From JAGXRK01 sp963804005 (GTDB lineage Bacteria > Bacteroidota > Ignavibacteria > Ignavibacteriales > Ignavibacteriaceae): DNA of 64,000 nucleotides. Each line of letters opens with the position of its first letter. Positions within the stretch are counted from its first letter, which is position 1. The stretch covers positions 31,821 through 95,820 of the forward strand of contig CAWDOP010000022.1 in the NCBI GenBank assembly GCA_963804005.1. Direction: 5' to 3'. The position numbers were made by a program, and so were the translations under genes. The notes under the pieces were generated by a model. It did not search any database and was not told the origin of the DNA. It worked only from the letters and a program-made list of their open reading frames with translations. Of the stretch, positions 15,753 through 24,062 are shown one piece after another.

Positions 15753-16472
15753 ATGAAAAATTATTTCTTATTCGTTTTTCTATGCATGTTACTTTCTTTC
15801 AGTTTAGCTGGTTTTGCTCAGGAGCAGAAACAAATTTCAGAAACAAGCTCGGATGTTCCTGAACTTTTTTCTTTTCATGATGTGATCTATCCAATTTGGC
15901 ATACAGCATTTCCTAATAAAGATATTGAAATGCTTAAAGGATATGTTGATGAAGTTAATTCCGGAGCACAAAAAATATTTGGAGTTGAACTTCCCGGAAT
16001 TCTAAGAGATAAAGAAAGTAAATGGAAAGAAGGAGTTGAAAAACTTCGTACTTCTGTTGAAAAATATAACAAGGCTGCTGAGGGTGATAATGATAAAGAA
16101 ATGCTGGATGCTGCAGAAGTACTTCACGCTGATTATGAAATGCTGGTCAGGATAATCAGACCAATGTCGAAAGAAATTGATAATTATCATCAAACACTTT
16201 ATATGATTTATCATTACTACTATCCTGAAAAAGATCATGAAAAACTAACTGAAGCATCTCTTGAATTGTTTGCTAAAGCTGAAATACTAAAAACGGCTGA
16301 TGTACCAAGAAGAGCAACAAACAAGAAAGATGAATACATAAATGCAGTTAATCATCTTTATGATGCTACAAGAGATTTAAAGTTGGCTGCTGAAAATAAT
16401 AAGATGGAAAATATTGATGGCATGGTTGAAGCAGTTCATACGAAGTATCAGAATCTTGAACATATTTTTTGA
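15753..16472 (+). CDS. Exported all-helical protein built of two similar His-containing halves
   Basis: 239 residues with a signal peptide (FLFVFLCMLLSFSLAGFAQ). The mature part is two helical hairpins of similar design. Half one has FHDVIYPIWHTAFPNKDIEM and later EVLHADYEML. Half two has YHQTLYMIYHYYYPEKDHEK and later EAVHTKYQNL. Each half therefore keeps a pair of histidines eight residues apart, a following PxKD turn and a late H-x-x-Y. This pattern suggests a four-helix bundle with metal or heme ligands, but no CxxCH is present. I do not recognise the family; the internal repeat is my own observation. Single gene with an intrinsic terminator downstream. Confidence 0.7.
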   Translation: MKNYFLFVFLCMLLSFSLAGFAQEQKQISETSSDVPELFSFHDVIYPIWHTAFPNKDIEMLKGYVDEVNSGAQKIFGVELPGILRDKESKWKEGVEKLRTSVEKYNKAAEGDNDKEMLDAAEVLHADYEMLVRIIRPMSKEIDNYHQTLYMIYHYYYPEKDHEKLTEASLELFAKAEILKTADVPRRATNKKDEYINAVNHLYDATRDLKLAAENNKMENIDGMVEAVHTKYQNLEHIF

Positions 16473-16491
16473 TTGAAGTTATACAATAGGT

Positions 16492-16522
16492 GAAGCCGGA
16501 CTCTTTCCGGCTTCTTTATTTT
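16492..16522. terminator. Intrinsic terminator between convergent genes
   Basis: GAAGCCGG (16492-16499) pairs with CCGGCTTC (16507-16514), followed by TTTATTTT. Confidence 0.8.
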
Positions 16523-16523
16523 C

Positions 16524-17081
16524 CTACTTTACTATTTTCGAGACTTCTTTAAACTCCGGAGTACCGCAAACTTCAAGCAATTCAAATAAAATTGATTCAG
16601 TTGTTGTAACTTCTGCTCCAAGAGTAAGCATTCTTTGAAGAGCTATTTTGTAATCAATTTCTTTTCTTGATGAGACTGCATCTGCTGCTAAATTAACCTG
16701 AAAGTTATTTGCTATCAAATCCAGTACTGTTTGCTGAACACAAACGTGCGATTCAACTCCGCATACAACAATTTGTGATAATTTCTTTTTATGAAGTTCA
16801 TCAAACAAATCTTCTGTACCTGAGCAGCTAAAACTCATCTTATGAATTGCAGTATATCCTTCAAGTTCATCAAGAACTTTTTTTGAAGTTGGTCCTAATC
16901 CTTTTGGATATTGTTCTGTAAAGTAGATAGGAAGTTGAAGAATCTTAAATCCTTTAATCAGTTTAATGGTGTTTTCCAAAACCACTTCATAATTTCTGAT
17001 CACAGGAAGAATTCGTTCCTGCAAATCAATTATAAGTAATGCAGTCGTTTCTTTTTTAAGAATAATTGGATTCCGTTTCAT
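16524..17081 (-). CDS. Isochorismatase-family cysteine hydrolase
   Basis: 185 residues, the family length. The catalytic triad is visible: D19 (LLIIDLQERI), K81 (HKMSFSC) and C114 (CGVESHVCVQQT), with the cis-peptide-forming GVESHVC region. Members hydrolyse amides or ureido groups such as nicotinamide or isochorismate; substrate specificity is not readable here, and the short form with few insertions resembles the YcaC/hydrolase-like branch. It is 55 nt downstream of the C39-like gene on the same strand, possibly one transcript. Confidence 0.88.
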   Translation of the reverse strand: MKRNPIILKKETTALLIIDLQERILPVIRNYEVVLENTIKLIKGFKILQLPIYFTEQYPKGLGPTSKKVLDELEGYTAIHKMSFSCSGTEDLFDELHKKKLSQIVVCGVESHVCVQQTVLDLIANNFQVNLAADAVSSRKEIDYKIALQRMLTLGAEVTTTESILFELLEVCGTPEFKEVSKIVK

Positions 17082-17136
17082 CGCAGTCTTTTAGGTTTTA
17101 TTCTCTTTTACTTGATCTTGAACATAAGCTTAACTT

Positions 17137-17973
17137 TTAATAAATCTCATCCATCCCATATTTACCGCACGAGTACATCATTAAAATAGAGGCAAGATCG
17201 ATTAGGGCTTTTTTTTGTTCATCGGCGTGAATAACGAGGTCATAAACTTCTGCCATAAACTGAAAGTTGTTTAGAATTTTTTTCAACTCTCTTGGAGTTG
17301 GAGTTCCATGCCAGTAGGTAACCTGAGAAATTAATAATTTTTCATATCGTCTAAGAAAATCACGAAAAGAAATTAAGTGAGTTGCATTGGCATGTCGTGG
17401 ATGACAGATCGTAATCAAATCATTAAAGTAGGTATCCCAATTTTTCGCCAGCTTTTGATTTCTCGAATCCATTACAAATCTTGCATGCTCAAGGGTGAAC
17501 TTTGCTTTAGTTGAAACTTTGTATTGCGGAATTATTGCATATCCATCATAACTTATTTCATCATCATCTTCGTCATAATATTTCCATCTTTTCAAAAGTT
17601 GATTGGGCGTATAGATTGTAATTACTTTATCAAGTGAACTATCAATAACAATAAATTTTCTTTGTTGAACATTTACTACTGTGAACCAGTGTTCCCAGTT
17701 ATCAACACTTAAAATGCAGGGATAACCTTTCTTTAAATTCTCAGTTAAAATTTTTATTGCATCCTCACCTTTTTCCCTTCTGAAATATCTCATCTTACAA
17801 TTATAAAACTTCGCAGCTTTAGCAAGTCCTATTTCATCAGTTCCGTACCACCAGGAGCTTCCTGCTTTAATACCGATTTGATTTTCACTTTCGAATCTGC
17901 CAAGCATTACAAGGGCATACTTGAGTGCGAATGGTCCGCACTGATATTTATATGGTTGAGGATAAAAGCTCAT
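17137..17973 (-). CDS. C39-like cysteine peptidase family protein with extra C-terminal domain
   Basis: 278 residues. Residues 5-125 form a papain-like C39 fold: C12 in YQCGPFALKYAL, H95 in NWEHWFTVV and D111 in VIDSSLD make the expected Cys-His-Asp triad. No transporter is attached and no signal peptide is seen, so it probably acts in the cytoplasm. Residues 140-278 are helical and unfamiliar. The gene is divergent from an ATP-grasp ligase 79 nt away. Pairing of a C39-like peptidase with an ATP-grasp enzyme suggests that one makes and the other cuts an amide bond, but this is inference. Confidence 0.75.
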   Translation of the reverse strand: MSFYPQPYKYQCGPFALKYALVMLGRFESENQIGIKAGSSWWYGTDEIGLAKAAKFYNCKMRYFRREKGEDAIKILTENLKKGYPCILSVDNWEHWFTVVNVQQRKFIVIDSSLDKVITIYTPNQLLKRWKYYDEDDDEISYDGYAIIPQYKVSTKAKFTLEHARFVMDSRNQKLAKNWDTYFNDLITICHPRHANATHLISFRDFLRRYEKLLISQVTYWHGTPTPRELKKILNNFQFMAEVYDLVIHADEQKKALIDLASILMMYSCGKYGMDEIY

Positions 17974-18052
17974 TAATAGTTTTCTATTTTGTGAGCATAA
18001 ACTTAATGAAAGTTCAAGTTTTATATAAAGCCTTTTTTAATTATTTTTTATT

Positions 18053-19111
18053 ATGAAAGAAAAAAAAATAAAAGTCGCCATAGTTTATAACGAAGCCCAC
18101 CCGGAATATTATAAGATTCCTGAATCCACAGAAAAAGTAGGTGATTTTAAGGATTATTTTGAGGTTGAAAACCTGACTCCTATGGAAGAGTTTGAAATAA
18201 TGGCGAAAAGACTGAGCAAAGTTGGTTTTGACACTTATACTCTCAACATCAAAGATAATTTTCAGATGATCATTGATGATCTGAATAAGAACAATCCTGA
18301 TGTAATTTTTAATTTTGTTGAGATTTATAAAGAAATAGCCCGATATGAGATGAATGTTGTCGGATTGTATGAATTGCTGGGAATTCCATACACAGGCGCT
18401 CCGCCTTTAGCACTTGCCAACTGCCAGAGCAAAGCACTGACAAAACGAATACTTAGTGAATATAAAATCCGTACACCAAGATTTAAAGTATTCAGGAAGA
18501 AGACTAAAACCTACCGAAGCAGTTTGAAATTTCCTGTAATTGTAAAACCTGCTTTTGAAGATGCAAGTGTTGGAATTGAGAATGAATCAATTGTCAGCAA
18601 TGAAGCAGAACTTAAAGAACGAATTGATTATGTGTTTCAATATTTCAACCAGCCTGCATTGTGTGAAGAATTTATTGACGGAAGAGAATTGAACGTTGCT
18701 GTAATAGGCGATAAGAAACCAAAAGTTCTTCCAATCAGTGAAATAGATTTTAAGAAAATGCCCGATCATCTTTACAACATTGTAAGCTACCAGGCTAAAT
18801 GGGATCCGCTTCACGAGTCATATCATAAAACAATTCCTAAATGTCCTGCAAAACTTCCTAAACGTGTTGAGGAAAAAGCAAAGCAAATGGCTCTTTCTGC
18901 ATTTAAAGTAATGGGTGTAAGAGATTACTCCAGAGTTGATATGAGATTATCGAAAGATAATCATCTGTATGTTTTGGAAGTTAATCCAAATCCAGACCTT
19001 ACAGAAGGAGCAGGATTTATGCGTTCTGCTCACGCTGCAAAAATGTCTTATGGAATGGCTCTTAAGAAAATTGTTATGCTTGCTTATGAGAGAGGGAAGA
19101 GGAAGAAATAG
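18053..19111 (+). CDS. ATP-grasp ligase related to D-alanine-D-alanine ligase
   Basis: 352 residues. N-terminal Rossmann-like part (KVAIVYNEAHPEYY), central ATP-grasp (FPVIVKPAFEDASVGIENESIVSN, CEEFIDGRELNVAVIGD) and the metal-binding end (YVLEVNPNPDLTEGAGFMRSA). Relative to true Ddl the N-terminal motif EGPxGEDG is replaced by NFVEIYKEIARYEMNV and the serine loop differs, so cell-wall D-Ala-D-Ala synthesis is doubtful; it more likely joins another pair of amino or carboxyl substrates. Divergent partner: the C39-like gene. A diverged copy of its 3' end survives at 22184-22314. An intrinsic terminator follows. Confidence 0.85.
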   Translation: MKEKKIKVAIVYNEAHPEYYKIPESTEKVGDFKDYFEVENLTPMEEFEIMAKRLSKVGFDTYTLNIKDNFQMIIDDLNKNNPDVIFNFVEIYKEIARYEMNVVGLYELLGIPYTGAPPLALANCQSKALTKRILSEYKIRTPRFKVFRKKTKTYRSSLKFPVIVKPAFEDASVGIENESIVSNEAELKERIDYVFQYFNQPALCEEFIDGRELNVAVIGDKKPKVLPISEIDFKKMPDHLYNIVSYQAKWDPLHESYHKTIPKCPAKLPKRVEEKAKQMALSAFKVMGVRDYSRVDMRLSKDNHLYVLEVNPNPDLTEGAGFMRSAHAAKMSYGMALKKIVMLAYERGKRKK

Positions 19112-19145
19112 GTAGTAGTAAGTAGTTTGTAGTTAGTAAGTTTTT

Positions 19146-19171
19146 AGGCACGAGTGATTGTGCCTTTTTTT
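19146..19171 (+). terminator. Intrinsic terminator after the ATP-grasp gene
   Basis: AGGCAC and GTGCCT pair around an 8-nt loop, followed by seven T. A related hairpin follows the ligase 3' fragment at 22345-22370. Confidence 0.8.
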
Positions 19172-19276
19172 GTCTGTTAATAGGCAATCAAATAATAAAT
19201 AATTAGTTGTTTTTATTAGTTTTTTTCTTTTACATTAAAAGAGGGTAAAATATTAAATACTTAAAGGGTGAGAGTT

Positions 19277-20593
19277 ATGGGAGCAATAAAAGAATACTTA
19301 AAGATTTTTTATAGAAAAAATTCTTTCCTAACAAAAAAATTACACTTTTCTAATGTCTTCAAAACAGTTACTTCCAGTTTTATACTCTTAATATTATTTG
19401 CCAACCTTTTCTTACTTACTGCTTGTGAAGATGAGATCACACAACCAACACCAAAACCACCGGGTTACCAGGAAGATATTCCGTGGCCAAGTTTAGCTGA
19501 TAGTCCCTGGCCCCGTTATCACGGCAATTCACAAAATAATGGAAGAACTACTTTTTATGGACCAATCAGCGGAAGTTTATATAAAGATGTAAAGATTCCT
19601 TTGATAACATCAGGAATAGTAGTAGGCGCTGATTCTAATATTTATTTTGCTACATCTTATCCCGGTTATTTATATTCGCTCGATAAGGATGGTAATGAAA
19701 ATTGGAGACTTAGACTTACAAATGATGAAATTCATGCAACTCCGGTGGTCGCAAATGATGGAACAATTTATATTGGTTTGTTCCAGGAAAAGAAGCTTTT
19801 AGCTATTAATCTGGATGGTAGTATAAAATGGTCCTTAAATACAGGCGGAATTGTGCAGATTGGAATTTCTGTTGGATTAGATGGAACAATATACTTTATT
19901 GATCTTGATCGTAATTTGAATGCTGTTGATAAAAATAGCAACATATTATGGAAATTATTCAATTCAGATTTCGGTAGTGTCGGAGTCCGTAACTCTGCAA
20001 TGTCCCGGGATGGGAAAGTTATTTATATAATTACCCAGTCTAAATTATATGCTATAGATGTTACATCTCAGACAATTTCGTGGACATTCTCCCAAACCGT
20101 GCAAAACGAACCTTTGGTTGATACAAAAGGTAATATTTATTGTGTTGCTAAAGACACAAGTCAACCTGATATGCCGATTTACTATTTCTCACTTAATCCA
20201 AATGGAACGTTACGATGGAAATATAAATTAGGAGAATGGACATCTTATAGCGGACAGGATGCAGCGATGGATAAGAATGGCAATATTTATTTTGCTTCGG
20301 ATTCAGTTTACTCTTTAGATTATGATGGTAACCTCAGGTGGAAGAAAGCATTCTCTCAAGAATATTTCCCAAGTCCTTTTATTTGTGATGGTCATGGTAG
20401 AATATACACGGTTTCCACTACGTCAAATGAGTATAAAAATACAATTTATTGTTTCGATTCCAATGGAAATATAATATGGTCACTTCCATATTATATTCAG
20501 GGATTGATTTATTGGTCAACCACAATCGGCTATGATAATTCGCTTTATGTTCCAATAGATTCTGATTCTTCAAGAGTGTTAATAATTAGATAA
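19277..20593 (+). CDS. PQQ-like beta-propeller lipoprotein, tandem copy 1
   Basis: 438 residues from ATG at 19277, whose ribosome site is AAAGGGTGAG; a GTG nine bases earlier lies inside that site. Unusual long lead of about 35 residues before the hydrophobic segment (SFILLILFANLFLLTAC) and lipobox LTAC-EDE, so a lipoprotein with an extended signal peptide. The mature protein is a beta-propeller of PQQ-like repeats (GxxxWxxxxG: NWRLRLTNDE, KWSLNTGGIV, LRWKYKLGEW, LRWKKAFSQE, IIWSLPYY). No enzyme motif. Its first 100+ bases are nearly identical to the next gene, and its last ~108 bases recur at 22076-22183. Confidence 0.85.
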   Translation: MGAIKEYLKIFYRKNSFLTKKLHFSNVFKTVTSSFILLILFANLFLLTACEDEITQPTPKPPGYQEDIPWPSLADSPWPRYHGNSQNNGRTTFYGPISGSLYKDVKIPLITSGIVVGADSNIYFATSYPGYLYSLDKDGNENWRLRLTNDEIHATPVVANDGTIYIGLFQEKKLLAINLDGSIKWSLNTGGIVQIGISVGLDGTIYFIDLDRNLNAVDKNSNILWKLFNSDFGSVGVRNSAMSRDGKVIYIITQSKLYAIDVTSQTISWTFSQTVQNEPLVDTKGNIYCVAKDTSQPDMPIYYFSLNPNGTLRWKYKLGEWTSYSGQDAAMDKNGNIYFASDSVYSLDYDGNLRWKKAFSQEYFPSPFICDGHGRIYTVSTTSNEYKNTIYCFDSNGNIIWSLPYYIQGLIYWSTTIGYDNSLYVPIDSDSSRVLIIR

Positions 20594-20605
20594 AGGGTGA
20601 GAGTT

Positions 20606-21916
20606 ATGGGAGTAATAAAAGAATACTTAAAGATTTTTTATAGAAAAAATTCTTTCCTAACAAAAAAATTACACTTTTCTAATGTCTTCAAAACAGTTAC
20701 TTCCAGTCTCATACTCTTAATATTTTTTTCAAACCAGATATTATTTACAGCCTGTGAAGATGAGGTTATACAACCGTCGCCAAAACCACCGGGTTACCAG
20801 GAAGATATTCCGTGGCCAAGTTTAGCTGATAGTCCTTGGCCAATGAATCATCACGATCCTCAGAGCACGGGTAGAAATAATGAAACCGGTCCTATAACAG
20901 GAAATATTCTTTGGGAATATAACAGTGACAGAGAATTCAGAAGCGGAATTGTAATTTCTCAGGATTTATATATATTTATTACATCTTCATCAGATAGCGG
21001 GAGCGTTCTGTTAAAATTTTCAATGGATGGAATTATTGTCTCGGAAAGGCTGATCCCCGCAGATTTTCCCTTTAAAAATTTTTGTACTCCGCTTATCACC
21101 AATTCAGGAAAAATAATCTGTTCAAACGGGAGGGAAAGTATTTATTGCTTTAATTCCGATTTAACAATTGATTGGGTATTTAAGTCAGATGAATTAACTT
21201 ATAATGAATCAATAAGTGTGGATAAAGAAGGCAACTTATATTTTACAAAAACGTTTTATGGAATGCAGGTACTAAGTCCTGAAGGAATTTTGCTTGGAGA
21301 AATAACAGATAATCGAATTAATCTATACCCCAATACTAGCTCAATTTCATTTTCACCTGATGGTAATACTGCTTATTTGCCGGGAAGAGATGTATCAGTT
21401 GTCGCAGTTGATATATCAAATTTAAGTATTAAGTGGACATTTGGGGAGATTACGACTGGGAATACTGTTGTAGTGGATTCGCAAGGAAATATTTATGTAA
21501 TACAAGCAACATCACCTTTTGATAGTAAACTTATATCAATAACTCCAAATGGTTCGGATAGATGGTCATATCCGTTTGCCGGGGTAAGTAATAATGCCAT
21601 TCCCTGCATTGACCGAGAGGGGAATATTTATTTCGGGAATGACTCACTTCACTGCCTGGATTTTGAAGGAAATCTAAAATGGATAATCGAATTAGAGGAT
21701 ATAAATTCTCCTTTAGTATGCGATAAAGAAAACAACATATTCGTAATTACAGGAACAAGTTCCAACCTTTTATTTACTTGTCACAAGATAAGTCCGAATG
21801 GTGAAATTATCTGGAGTAAGCTGCTTGATTCAGGATCTACTTACTCTTCCCCTGCCATTTTTAATGGAAAGTTACTGATCAATAGCTTAACTGGAGAATT
21901 AATAGCATTACAATAA
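20606..21916 (+). CDS. PQQ-like beta-propeller lipoprotein, tandem copy 2
   Basis: 436 residues from ATG at 20606. The signal region, lipobox (LFTACEDE) and PKPPGYQEDIPWPSLADSPWP stretch are almost the same as in copy 1 at both DNA and protein level, whereas the propeller body is strongly diverged (repeats such as IDWVFKSDEL, IKWTFGEIT, DRWSYPFAG, LKWIIELED). The start lies 12 nt after the stop of copy 1, with the same AAAGGGTGAG ribosome site. Sharp identity at the 5' end next to a divergent body suggests recombination or gene conversion rather than simple duplication. Confidence 0.85.
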   Translation: MGVIKEYLKIFYRKNSFLTKKLHFSNVFKTVTSSLILLIFFSNQILFTACEDEVIQPSPKPPGYQEDIPWPSLADSPWPMNHHDPQSTGRNNETGPITGNILWEYNSDREFRSGIVISQDLYIFITSSSDSGSVLLKFSMDGIIVSERLIPADFPFKNFCTPLITNSGKIICSNGRESIYCFNSDLTIDWVFKSDELTYNESISVDKEGNLYFTKTFYGMQVLSPEGILLGEITDNRINLYPNTSSISFSPDGNTAYLPGRDVSVVAVDISNLSIKWTFGEITTGNTVVVDSQGNIYVIQATSPFDSKLISITPNGSDRWSYPFAGVSNNAIPCIDREGNIYFGNDSLHCLDFEGNLKWIIELEDINSPLVCDKENNIFVITGTSSNLLFTCHKISPNGEIIWSKLLDSGSTYSSPAIFNGKLLINSLTGELIALQ

Positions 21917-21927
21917 AGGTGGATAGA

Positions 21928-22026
21928 ATGACAATCAAATTCCTTTTTTATTATTTTATAATTTTAAACCCTTTTGTATACTTGCAGGAAGAAGGTTTAG
22001 GTGGTATTCATGAGATTTATACTTAG
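21928..22026 (+). pseudogene. Short leftover 5' end of an exported-protein gene
   Basis: A 32-codon frame begins with a hydrophobic segment (KFLFYYFIILNPFVYL), has a plausible ribosome site (AAGGTGGATAGA) and stops abruptly. It lies in the rearranged stretch before the duplicated 3' fragments and is probably a truncated gene start. Confidence 0.35.
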
Positions 22027-22075
22027 GTAGAATGTGGAGATGCATTAGATTTTGGTAAATGTGTTATGGTCGCTA

Positions 22076-22183
22076 CCATATTATATTCAGGGATTGATTT
22101 ATTGGTCAACCACAATCGGTTATGATAATTCGCTTTACGTTCCAATAGATTCTGATTCTTCAAGAGTGTTAATAATTAGATAA
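22076..22183 (+). pseudogene. Duplicated 3' end of PQQ lipoprotein copy 1
   Basis: About 108 bases are nearly identical (two or three differences) to 20486-20593, including the TAA stop. No start, no upstream body. The near identity means the duplication is recent. Confidence 0.85.
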
Positions 22184-22314
22184 GTGTAAATCCGAATCCC
22201 GATCTTACAGAAGGAGCAGGCTTTATGCGCTCCGCTCACGCTGCAAAAATGTCTTACGGAATGGCGCTTAAGAAAATTGTTATGCTGGCTTATCAAAGAG
22301 GGAAGCGGAAGTAA
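22184..22314 (+). pseudogene. Diverged duplicate of the ATP-grasp ligase 3' end
   Basis: Matches 18984-19111 (NPNPDLTEGAGFMRSAHAAK and the following residues) with about 12 differences in roughly 123 bases, nearly all at third codon positions; only E to Q is changed in the protein. Synonymous divergence implies it once belonged to a functional second ligase gene. It is joined directly to the PQQ fragment and followed by a copy of the ligase terminator. Confidence 0.8.
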
Positions 22315-22344
22315 GTAGTTGGTAGCTTGTGGTATGTAGTTTTA

Positions 22345-22370
22345 AGGCACGAGCAAACGTGCCTTTTTTT
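22345..22370 (+). terminator. Intrinsic terminator, copy of the ligase terminator
   Basis: AGGCACG and CGTGCCT pair around AGCAAA, followed by seven T; related to 19146-19171. Confidence 0.8.
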
Positions 22371-22458
22371 ATTTGATAGCTGGCAATCGATTAATAAAAT
22401 TTTATTTGACTTTACTGTTTATTTTTCTTTCGTTTGTAGTGAGTATTTGGAGGCTTAT

Positions 22459-22665
22459 ATGATCAGGATACTTAAAACTGTTTTACTCTTCTTTTCTTTT
22501 ACTAAGATTATAAACACTCTAGCACTCCGCGGCGTATTAACTCTTTCCCCCAGTTGTGCAGAGGGAAAAATGTTAGTTATGCCATTTTCTATATCAATTC
22601 TATTATATTATCTACAAATATATTTCATATCACTCTTTTCTTATAAACTTATTTTTCTCAAATGA
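22459..22665 (+). CDS. Hypothetical 68-residue hydrophobic protein
   Basis: A short frame with a good ribosome site (TTTGGAGGCTTAT-ATG). It starts MIRILKTVLLFFSF and has a second hydrophobic stretch near its end. It runs up to the YCF48-like gene. It could be real or a remnant of another exported-protein start; nothing identifies a function. Confidence 0.3.
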   Translation: MIRILKTVLLFFSFTKIINTLALRGVLTLSPSCAEGKMLVMPFSISILLYYLQIYFISLFSYKLIFLK

Positions 22666-22676
22666 AGAGGAAGAAA

Positions 22677-23981
22677 ATGAAAAATTTCTTTCAAATAGAT
22701 TTAATTAAACGGATGCTTATCAGCGTTGGACTAATTTACTGCTTGGGAGCAGTGGACAAGCTTTATGCTCAAGATTGGGTTAAAGTAAACCCTGTGTTTT
22801 ATCCATCCAACAATCACAATACTTACCATGGATTCTTTGTTGATGAAAGAAATGGTTGGTGGATTACCTTATTTCCTGGTACAATATTCCATACTACAAA
22901 TAAAGGGATTAGCTGGGAAACACAGGTTGACAGTTGCAATGCTTGGCTTGATGGTATTATTTTTACCGATTCTTTGCATGGATGGATAGCTAGTCTAACA
23001 CTGTCAAATGATGAGTATGAATATTTTCTTTTAAGCACTAAGAACGGAGGAAAGAGTTGGGATAGATATTCCGCGCCTGTGATTAATTGTTTAACCTTCT
23101 TCGATTCACTCAATGGCTTTGCCGGAGGAGATAGTATTTACAAAACAACAGATGGAGGTGTAACCTGGAAAACGATGACAATAGAATCACATATAGGATC
23201 AATTGGAATAACTGATATTTTTTTTATTGATCGAAAGTATGGATGGGCAGTTGGAAGAGGATGGATATTTGATGCAGGTTTCATTGTTAATACTGTTGAT
23301 AGTGGTAAAACGTGGCAGTTCAACGATACTTTAACCACGGTAGGCAGTGCCATTTATTTCACAGATTCTCTGCATGGCTATATTGCAGGTTCTAATCCTC
23401 CATTTTTTTGGGGGATGATAAAGGTGACAAACAATGGAGGAAAGAATTGGCTGACTCAGTATCTGTCAGGTGCATGGATGAATGATGTTATTTTTACTGA
23501 TGACAGTACCGGATGGGCAATAGGAAATTATGGATTTATAGGGCACACCACAGATAAAGGCATTACCTGGCAACAGATTGAAAGCGGCACAACTTCTCAT
23601 TTATACCGTATATACTTTTTTTATAATGGGAATATAGGTTATATAGTTGGCGCAGATAGTACATTACTAAAATATCAAAAAACAGTGGATGTAATAGAAG
23701 AAAAGCCAGACCTGGTAACATCCTTCAAAGTTTTTCAAAACTATCCCAACCCATTCAATCCAAGCACAAAAATTAAATTCTCATTAAAGGAACCGGGATT
23801 TGTAAAACTTGAAGTGTATGATATTTTGGGAAGTGAAGTTGCTGAACTTGTTAATGAAACTAAGAGTGCAGGAAATTACTCTATAGAGTTCGATGCAAGT
23901 AACCTTCCAAGCGGTATGTACATTTATAAATTGCAGGCAGGCAGTTACACCAATGCGAAGAAGATGGTACTAACCAAATAG
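22677..23981 (+). CDS. Secreted YCF48/BNR-repeat protein with type IX sorting domain
   Basis: 434 residues from ATG at 22677 (ribosome site AAGAGGAAGAAA); an ATG at 22662 is less well placed. Signal peptide ending near LGAVDKLYAQ. The body has YCF48-like propeller repeats with the phrase pattern D.xxGWxxG, TxxGGxxW (TTDGGVTWKTM, TVDSGKTWQFN, TNNGGKNWLTQ, TTDKGITWQQI). The last 80 residues are a type A T9SS sorting domain (FQNYPNPFNPSTKIKFSL, VYDILGSEVAELVNE, SGMYIYKLQAG, KKMVLTK). It is exported to the cell surface by the type IX system. Role unknown. Confidence 0.88.
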   Translation: MKNFFQIDLIKRMLISVGLIYCLGAVDKLYAQDWVKVNPVFYPSNNHNTYHGFFVDERNGWWITLFPGTIFHTTNKGISWETQVDSCNAWLDGIIFTDSLHGWIASLTLSNDEYEYFLLSTKNGGKSWDRYSAPVINCLTFFDSLNGFAGGDSIYKTTDGGVTWKTMTIESHIGSIGITDIFFIDRKYGWAVGRGWIFDAGFIVNTVDSGKTWQFNDTLTTVGSAIYFTDSLHGYIAGSNPPFFWGMIKVTNNGGKNWLTQYLSGAWMNDVIFTDDSTGWAIGNYGFIGHTTDKGITWQQIESGTTSHLYRIYFFYNGNIGYIVGADSTLLKYQKTVDVIEEKPDLVTSFKVFQNYPNPFNPSTKIKFSLKEPGFVKLEVYDILGSEVAELVNETKSAGNYSIEFDASNLPSGMYIYKLQAGSYTNAKKMVLTK

Positions 23982-24019
23982 TCTATTTGTTTCTATTAAA
24001 ACAATTGAAAATAGTACTT

Positions 24020-24056
24020 AACCTTCAAGGTCTTTATTACGACCTTGAAGGTTTTT
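24020..24056. terminator. Hairpin terminator, same stem as at 1438-1472
   Basis: AACCTTCAAGGTC and GACCTTGAAGGTT with an 8-nt loop, followed by six T on the plus strand. It ends the T9SS cargo gene and lies 6 nt from the convergent DUF6580-like gene. Confidence 0.8.
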
Positions 24057-24062
24057 TAATAT

